From Corythoichthys intestinalis (Eukaryota; Chordata; Actinopteri; Syngnathiformes; Syngnathidae): a stretch of DNA of 64,000 nucleotides. The notes beneath the pieces are model-generated. The model had not been told where the DNA came from. It made no database searches and worked only from the letters and a program-made list of their open reading frames with translations. The DNA is taken from contig NC_080396.1 in the NCBI RefSeq assembly GCF_030265065.1, positions 55,445,001 through 55,509,000 on the forward strand, read 5' to 3'. Positions 59,583 through 64,000 of this stretch are shown here, one piece after another (position 1 is the stretch's first letter; each line of letters begins with the position of its first letter). The position numbers and the translations under genes are program-made.

Positions 59583-59971
59583 TAGGTTGTAAGAGATTTT
59601 AAAAAAGATTGAACGCAAATGCCTTGGTTGCATGCCATATTAAAGTTACACTTAAGCCCATTTCACACACACCTAAACACCGTTTAAATTCCTTGATTCA
59701 AATGTAAAGCCCTGATGTGTGAAAACAATTTCCCGAGTTGATTGACATGGAGATAATGCGGACTTTTACCGAGCCGCGTCTTAGTATAATATCCGGGACT
59801 TTCCCAGGAAGCGGTGTGTGTGAAAGCAAGCATTAAATTCCCGGGTCACAACACGATGGCTGATTACGTAAATATCATGGCGGGCCGATTGTCATTTCCT
59901 CTTTCTTAGCAGTAAGACAAAAAGCGGTAAAAAAAGCATCGCAATTATCAACATGGCAAACTGGAAAAAGC

Positions 59972-61264
59972 CAGTGTTGGGCACGTTACTTTAAAAAAAG
60001 TAATTAATTATAGTTACTCACTACTTCTTCCAAAAAGTAACTGAGTTAGTAACTGAATTACTCTATAGTAAAAGTACAGTAACTAGTTACCAGGGAAAGT
60101 CATTATTTCCGTTACTTTAAAAGAAGTTGTTGTATGTCAAAGAATTTGAAATTTTCTGAGCAGTATTCGAGTCAGTTGAATAGAGAAGAACAGACAGGTA
60201 GTTGTGTTATGTTATAGAACCTTGTAATATTGCACCTCAAATGGAACAGATTTATCCTACACTTGAAGTGCAACAAAAATAAACAGTAAACAATATAATA
60301 AAATAACAATCAGCAGTAAGCAATATAAAGTGAGTTTAATCAATTAAATCTAACTTTCACAACCTGAGACAACTGGTCAAGTAGACATAGCCTACTGTAC
60401 TTCAAGTATTTTGACTTGAAATACTGTTTATATCTCCACCTCGTAAAGGACAAATTTTCCTCTGAATATTCTGCCATCATATCCCTCTGCATCTGTTTTG
60501 TGTGAAAACACCGGCTCTGATTGGCTTACCATGACACAGGACTCTAACCCTCAGCCAATCACAATCACTTCCATCGCATCTATCCAGGTGGTGCATTCAG
60601 GTAGCCTCGTCACCTACTCCACCCGTCACCCTCAAAGCGTCTGCCGTCCTCAAGATGGAAGCAGCATTCTTGCTGGCTTACAGTGGGGATGGGAACGAGG
60701 CTAGCATTCAGGTGTAGCAAAAAAAACGTTAGCAAGCTTTGGAAAGCATTGTCTAATTGAATGAGCAGGGACAAACAGCCTGGAGTCATAAGAAGTACAT
60801 GCTGTAATATTCTGATACAGAACAATCCGAGGCACCCTAAAGTGCACACGGTGCCAATATTGTTTTGCTCACATGATGCGGGAGTGAGTTAGAGACACGG
60901 CCTGCCGAGAGCCGTACGTTTGTGTTAATGTTGAAGTTATATGTGCTACTAAAGAAAGAATGCCAGCTCATCCTGTGTGGTATATTTTTGCTAAGATACA
61001 CAAAACAAAACATGTGCGCTATTCTCGAACCTGAATGCACCCCAAGTCTTGGATGACAAATAAACAGAGCAGAGTAGACTCGCTACGGCTGGTAGTTTCT
61101 TCAATTTATTCAGAGTAAGTAACGCACCGCTTTTGACCGTCAGTAACTGTAACGGCATTGTAACAGCGGAAAAAATAATTAGTTAAATTACCCCGTTTCT
61201 GAAAAAAAAAAAAAAACGCTGTTATGTAACGGCGTTATTTATAACAGCGTTATTCCCAACACTG
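59972..61264. mobile_element. hAT element nested in the piggyBac-like MITE
   Basis: The ends CAGTGTTGGGCACGTTACTT and complement CAGTGTTGGGAATAACGC, with GTAACTAGTTAC/GTTACTTT-type sub-terminal repeats. Target duplication GAAAAAGC/GAAATGGC (6 of 8). The interior has no recognised transposase. Confidence 0.75.
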
Positions 61265-61378
61265 GAAATGGCAACATTAAACTGAAAACATAATGAAATA
61301 AATTGCTACTGGATCGTAGAGCCGAGGAAGAGAGTCCATCTTTCATCTTTGGAAATGTGTTGTTTACTTTGTTGCCGA

Positions 61379-61840
61379 TGTTAGGGTCCGCAACTGCAGA
61401 AACAAGGTTTTACCTCAAAGCAGTAAACAGCGGAGGCAGTGTTCAACGGTTTATTACATACAAAAAAATATACACACGATCGTGGAAAAGGGGGAAAAAC
61501 ACAATGGGTCCGTGACTGTAGGTCGACGGGGATCAATAATACTAACTATACAGTAGGCAGCGAGCCAATAAGACAACAAAATAAATACACTCAAATACCA
61601 GCACAACGTAGGGGATTTCAAAACAAGAGCGGCAGACGAACAAGCTAGCAAATGCACGAAATTCGAGAGTACTAAGGTGTCGAATGGCGCCCAGCAAGTT
61701 AATACCTCGGTACCCTTCTCTTGGATCGCCTTGGCTTAAATACAGTCTTGATGAGCTTGAATTGGCTGCAGGTACAAAGTCGGGAACGCTCCTACAACCG
61801 TCTCCATAACAAAACATCATTTGACCAACAGAATGTGACA
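61379..61840 (-). mobile_element. Solo LTR (fossil LTR retrotransposon) nested in the piggyBac-like MITE
   Basis: Read on the minus strand it begins TGTCACATTCTG and ends GACCCTAACA. A CTGTATTTAAG TATA-like stretch and an AATAAACCGTTGAAC polyadenylation region are in the expected order. The 5-bp flanks are GCCGA (61374-61378) and GCTGA (61841-61845). The related MITE at 20015 lacks it, which confirms the borders. Probably Ty3/Gypsy-like. No internal region remains. Confidence 0.75.
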
Positions 61841-62264
61841 GCTGATGCTGACCAAAAGTGAGGTAATGTCCAGGTCATAGCATTGCGCCAGCAGCCCTCC
61901 CTGCAAAGGGAGTGCCGAGTCGGCAACACGGACAAATTTGTGGAAGTGTCCAAACCTGTGTTTTTCCCAGGATATATCTCTCCATGTGTGAAACAATGAC
62001 GTGAGTAAATCCCACATCACCATACACGGTAATTTACCGGGATGTGTGTGTGAAAGGGGCTATAGATGTCAAGTAGGGGACGTCAAAATATTGACCCACT
62101 AGTCTAGGCAGTACAGTTCGGAATTTCCTCACCTTTTTTGATATACCTGAATGGTCAAAAGAACACCATCTATCCCTCCCTCCCTCGCTCACTCGGTCGT
62201 TCAATCCGTTTCAGGTCGCGGGGGCAGCAACATTAGCAGGGAAGCCCAGACTTACCTCTCCTCA

Positions 62265-64000
62265 GCCACTTCAATTCAATTCAATATACTTTGTTTATCC
62301 ATTGGGAGAGTTCCCTCAGGGAAATTAGTTTCCAGTGCCCATACAACACAGCAACAAAGATAAAACTGTAAGGTGCAGGATAGTAACAAAGTGCTAGAGT
62401 AAAAAGGATTAAAAAAAAAAAAAAAAAAAAAAAAAACATAAAATTAAATATAAAAATGTAATAAATACAGTATGCTACTACTACTTAAGAAGTACAATAA
62501 ACGAATAATAACACCAGGCAGACACTAGCAGGAGGACCAAGTTACAGAGGTGCTAAAGTGCTAATAGTGCATTACTGTCCCTCGCCTTCCCATCTAAAGT
62601 GGAGTTGTGGAGCTTAATATCTCGTGGGACAAAGGAGTCTCTCAGTCTATTGGTACTACACCTGGGGAGGAGCAGCCTATTGCTAAACAAGCTCCTCTGT
62701 GCGCTGATGACAGCGTGTAGAGGGTGACTGGCATTGTTCATAATAGCCAGGAGTTTTCTCGTGGATCTTCTCCCTACCACTGTCACCAGAGAGTCCAGAG
62801 TCATGCCGACCACAGAGCCCGCGTGCCTGATCAATTTTTCCAACCAGTTGGAGTCCCTCTTGGCTTTGCTACCCCCCAGCACACCACGGCGTAAAACAAG
62901 GCACTGGTCAATATGCTCTAATAAAATATCTGCAGCAATTTCTGACAAATGTTAAAAGATTGCAGTGCCCTTAAAAAGTTCAGTCTGCCCTGGCCTTCTT
63001 GTAAAAGTGATTTATGTTGTGAGACCAGTCCAGCTTTTTGTCCAACCACACGCCTGGGTATTTATAGTTCTCAACAATTTCCCCCTCACCCCCCTTGATC
63101 ACCACTAGCTGGACACTGCCTGGATTTACCAGTTAATGACCAACTCCTTGATCTTTAACAGTGTTGAGCTGTATGCAGTTGACATTGCTCCAGGCAACAA
63201 AGTCGTCAACCAGACCCCTAAATTCCTCCTCTCTGTCATCCTTAATGCAACCTATGATGGCCGTGTCATCTGCAAACTTCTGGATGTGACACAGATCCGA
63301 ACTGTAGCAGAAGTCTGAGGTGTAAAGGGTAAAGAGATGGGGGACCAGCACTGTTCCCTGAGGTGCCCCAAACTGCAGGTCACAGTGTCTGACATGATAT
63401 TCCCTAGTATGACAAACTGCGGCATGTCATAATCTGAAATCCAGGACACCAGATGGGGGTTCACATGCATCCCACTAGTTTTTCCTGAAGCCTAGGGAGC
63501 TGGATGGTGTTAAAAGCACTTGAGAAATCCAAAAAAGAATCCTCACAGTGCCACCATCTTTATCCAGTTGCAAGTGGGTATGATTAAGAAGATGTAGGAT
63601 GGAATCATCCACACTAATGGCCGACTGGTAGGCTAACTAAAGGGGGTCCTGAGCATGCGCCACTTGTGGCCTGAGGAGGTTGAGAAGGAGCCGCTCCAGA
63701 ATCTTCATCAGCTGTGATGTAAAAGCAACCGGTCTGTAGTCGTTCAGCTAACTGGCCTGATTCTTTTTCGGGACTGGAACTATACATGATGTTTTCCACA
63801 AGGTGGGCACCTTCCTTAGCCGTAGTCTAAGGTTGAAGAGATGCTGGAGTGGTACACCCAGTTCAGCAGCACAGACCTTAAGCAGTCGTGGGGGTACACT
63901 ATCCGGGCCTGCTGCCTTCCTGGGGCAGAGCCTCTTCAGTTCCTCTCTGACCTGGTTGGTAGTTATGCAGGGAGGAGACGGTGTGGGGGGTGCAGGAGGA
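62265..64000 (-). mobile_element. LINE (CR1/Jockey-group) 3' half, cut by the window edge
   Basis: Read on the minus strand, reverse-transcriptase pieces appear: PHLFTLYTSDFCYSSDLCHI, then QKFADDTAIIGCIKDD (the catalytic Asp pair) near 63230-63350. Further on come RRSTRKLLAIMNNASHPLHA and FVPRDIKLHNSTLDGK (62590-62760), the usual C-terminal end. The 3' tail ends in TTGAATTGAATTGAAG repeats near 62265. The reading frame changes and stops occur between the pieces, so it is inactive. A polyA/T tract is at 62410-62437. The element continues beyond 64000. Confidence 0.8.

Larger units (their letters stand above)
59656..62060. mobile_element. piggyBac-like MITE, family A, with two insertions
   Basis: The ends GCCCATTTCACACACA and complement GCCCCTTTCACACACAC follow TTAA on the left and precede TATA on the right. 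The interior matches the element at 20015-20592 (CCTCTTTCTTAGCAGTAAGA, CTTTGGAAATGTGTTGTTTA, CCCTCCCTGCA). A hAT element (59972-61264) and a solo LTR (61379-61840) interrupt it. Confidence 0.7.

Overview
This is vertebrate nuclear DNA, almost certainly from a teleost fish. Genes have short exons with GT-AG introns, several proteins match vertebrate families closely (APOBEC2, EBP, CCDC115, FKBPL), and the spaces between are packed with fish-type hAT, Tc1, Tigger and piggyBac-like elements, a LINE and two solo LTRs. There are no operons, CRISPR arrays or bacterial signals.

Layout. Positions 562-1097 (+) hold the last four exons of a gene I do not recognise. apobec2 (-, 1721-4502) follows in convergent orientation. 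A five-exon ZBED-type gene (-, 6871-16077), a host gene derived from a hAT transposase, reads through as 669 residues. ccdc115 (-, 18234-22492) and ebp (+, 25111-26409) are divergent, with tRNA-Glu(TTC) and tRNA-His(GTG) between them. tRNA-Phe(GAA) lies at 30647, then fkbpl (-, 31765-34678). From 41513 to 56655 there is a tandem pair of genes with an RII-alpha (R2D2) docking domain of the CABYR type. The first is a compact 291-residue protein. The second is predicted at 1805 residues because its second exon has grown to 5.2 kb by repeated internal duplication and carries a tract of about 60 Pro-Glu pairs. From 57 kb to the end there are only transposons, ending in a LINE cut by the window edge.

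The host genes do not form one pathway: EBP acts in sterol synthesis, CCDC115 in V-ATPase assembly, FKBPL as an Hsp90-type cochaperone, and APOBEC2 is a muscle deaminase-fold protein. The best candidates for something new are the expanded CABYR-like gene with its duplicated proximal promoter, the intact intron-bearing ZBED gene, and a THAP-encoding transposon that has picked up a piece of a hAT element and moved with it (two full copies and one fragment here). Nested insertions with readable target-site duplications at 34.9-36.3, 37.3-39.9 and 59.7-62.1 kb give a relative order of transposition. Product names come from recall of protein families; no database search was possible.
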